Source: Desulfatitalea sp. (GTDB taxonomy: Bacteria; Desulfobacterota; Desulfobacteria; Desulfobacterales; Desulfosarcinaceae). From it: DNA of 14,329 nucleotides. How positions within the stretch are numbered: position 1 is the first letter of the stretch; each line of letters opens with the position of its first letter. Below the pieces are notes generated by a model, which saw nothing but the letters and a program-made list of their open reading frames with translations, had not been told where the DNA came from and did no database searches. The translations under genes and the position numbers were made by a program. The stretch covers positions 1 through 14,329 of the forward strand of contig JAGTVD010000402.1 of the NCBI GenBank assembly GCA_018224505.1, read 5' to 3'. Below are positions 14,323 to 14,329 of this stretch, in pieces.

Positions 14323-14329
14323 GGAGGAG
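14323..14329 (+). promoter_or_regulatory. Shine-Dalgarno sequence at the right edge
   Basis: GGAGGAG ends the window. No start codon is visible after it, so the gene it would serve must begin within the next dozen bases outside the window. The sequence alone could occur by chance, but the promoter candidate upstream makes a real gene start likely. Confidence 0.4.

Noticed and set aside
1..14329. CRISPR array, insertion sequence, prophage, toxin-antitoxin or defence genes
   Set aside because: No spaced direct repeats, transposase, integrase, or paired small toxin/antitoxin frames were seen on either strand.

Overview
The window is GC-rich (roughly 60 %), gene-dense bacterial DNA. The mix of genes (a TIGR04283-type glycosyltransferase end, an uncharacterised radical SAM enzyme, an MgtE magnesium channel, PrmA, a DUF401 permease, a giant AsmA-like protein, a beta-propeller-repeat exported protein and GatB) suggests a Gram-negative, probably anaerobic member of the Desulfobacterota (former Deltaproteobacteria, Desulfosarcina-like). 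That placement is an inference from gene content and style. No rRNA or tRNA gene is present to fix it.

Layout. 1-207 (+): the end of a glycosyltransferase that began before the window. After an AT-rich gap comes a lone radical SAM enzyme (315-1640, +). About 350 bases follow with no convincing gene, then a small exported protein (1993-2391, +). This converges with, and overlaps by 11 bases, a HAD-like hydrolase on the minus strand (2381-3127). The 427 bases between the HAD gene and mgtE are not coding, but they hold a 9-bp perfect inverted repeat and three strong stem-loops, the last just upstream of the mgtE ribosome binding site.

3555-10837 (+) is one co-directional run: mgtE, prmA, a DUF401 permease, a 72-residue protein and an AsmA-like protein of about 1118 residues. 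The first three are closely spaced (20 and 25 bases) and look like one transcript. A plausible promoter at 7170-7198 may give the last two genes a separate start. Facing this run is a minus-strand pair, gatB (12705-14135) followed after 28 bases by an exported FG-GAP/VCBS-type protein (10952-12676). The last ~190 bases look like a divergent control region: a 7-bp inverted repeat, a perfect -35 box facing right, and a strong Shine-Dalgarno sequence at the very end for a gene starting just outside.

Most genes are housekeeping or envelope related: Mg2+ uptake, modification of ribosomal protein L11, tRNA-dependent Gln/Asn formation, and outer-membrane lipid homeostasis. I see no phage, insertion sequence, CRISPR array, toxin-antitoxin pair or defence island. 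The least explained pieces are the structured mgtE leader, the radical SAM enzyme with an additional conserved-looking cysteine pair, and the exported proteins of unknown function.
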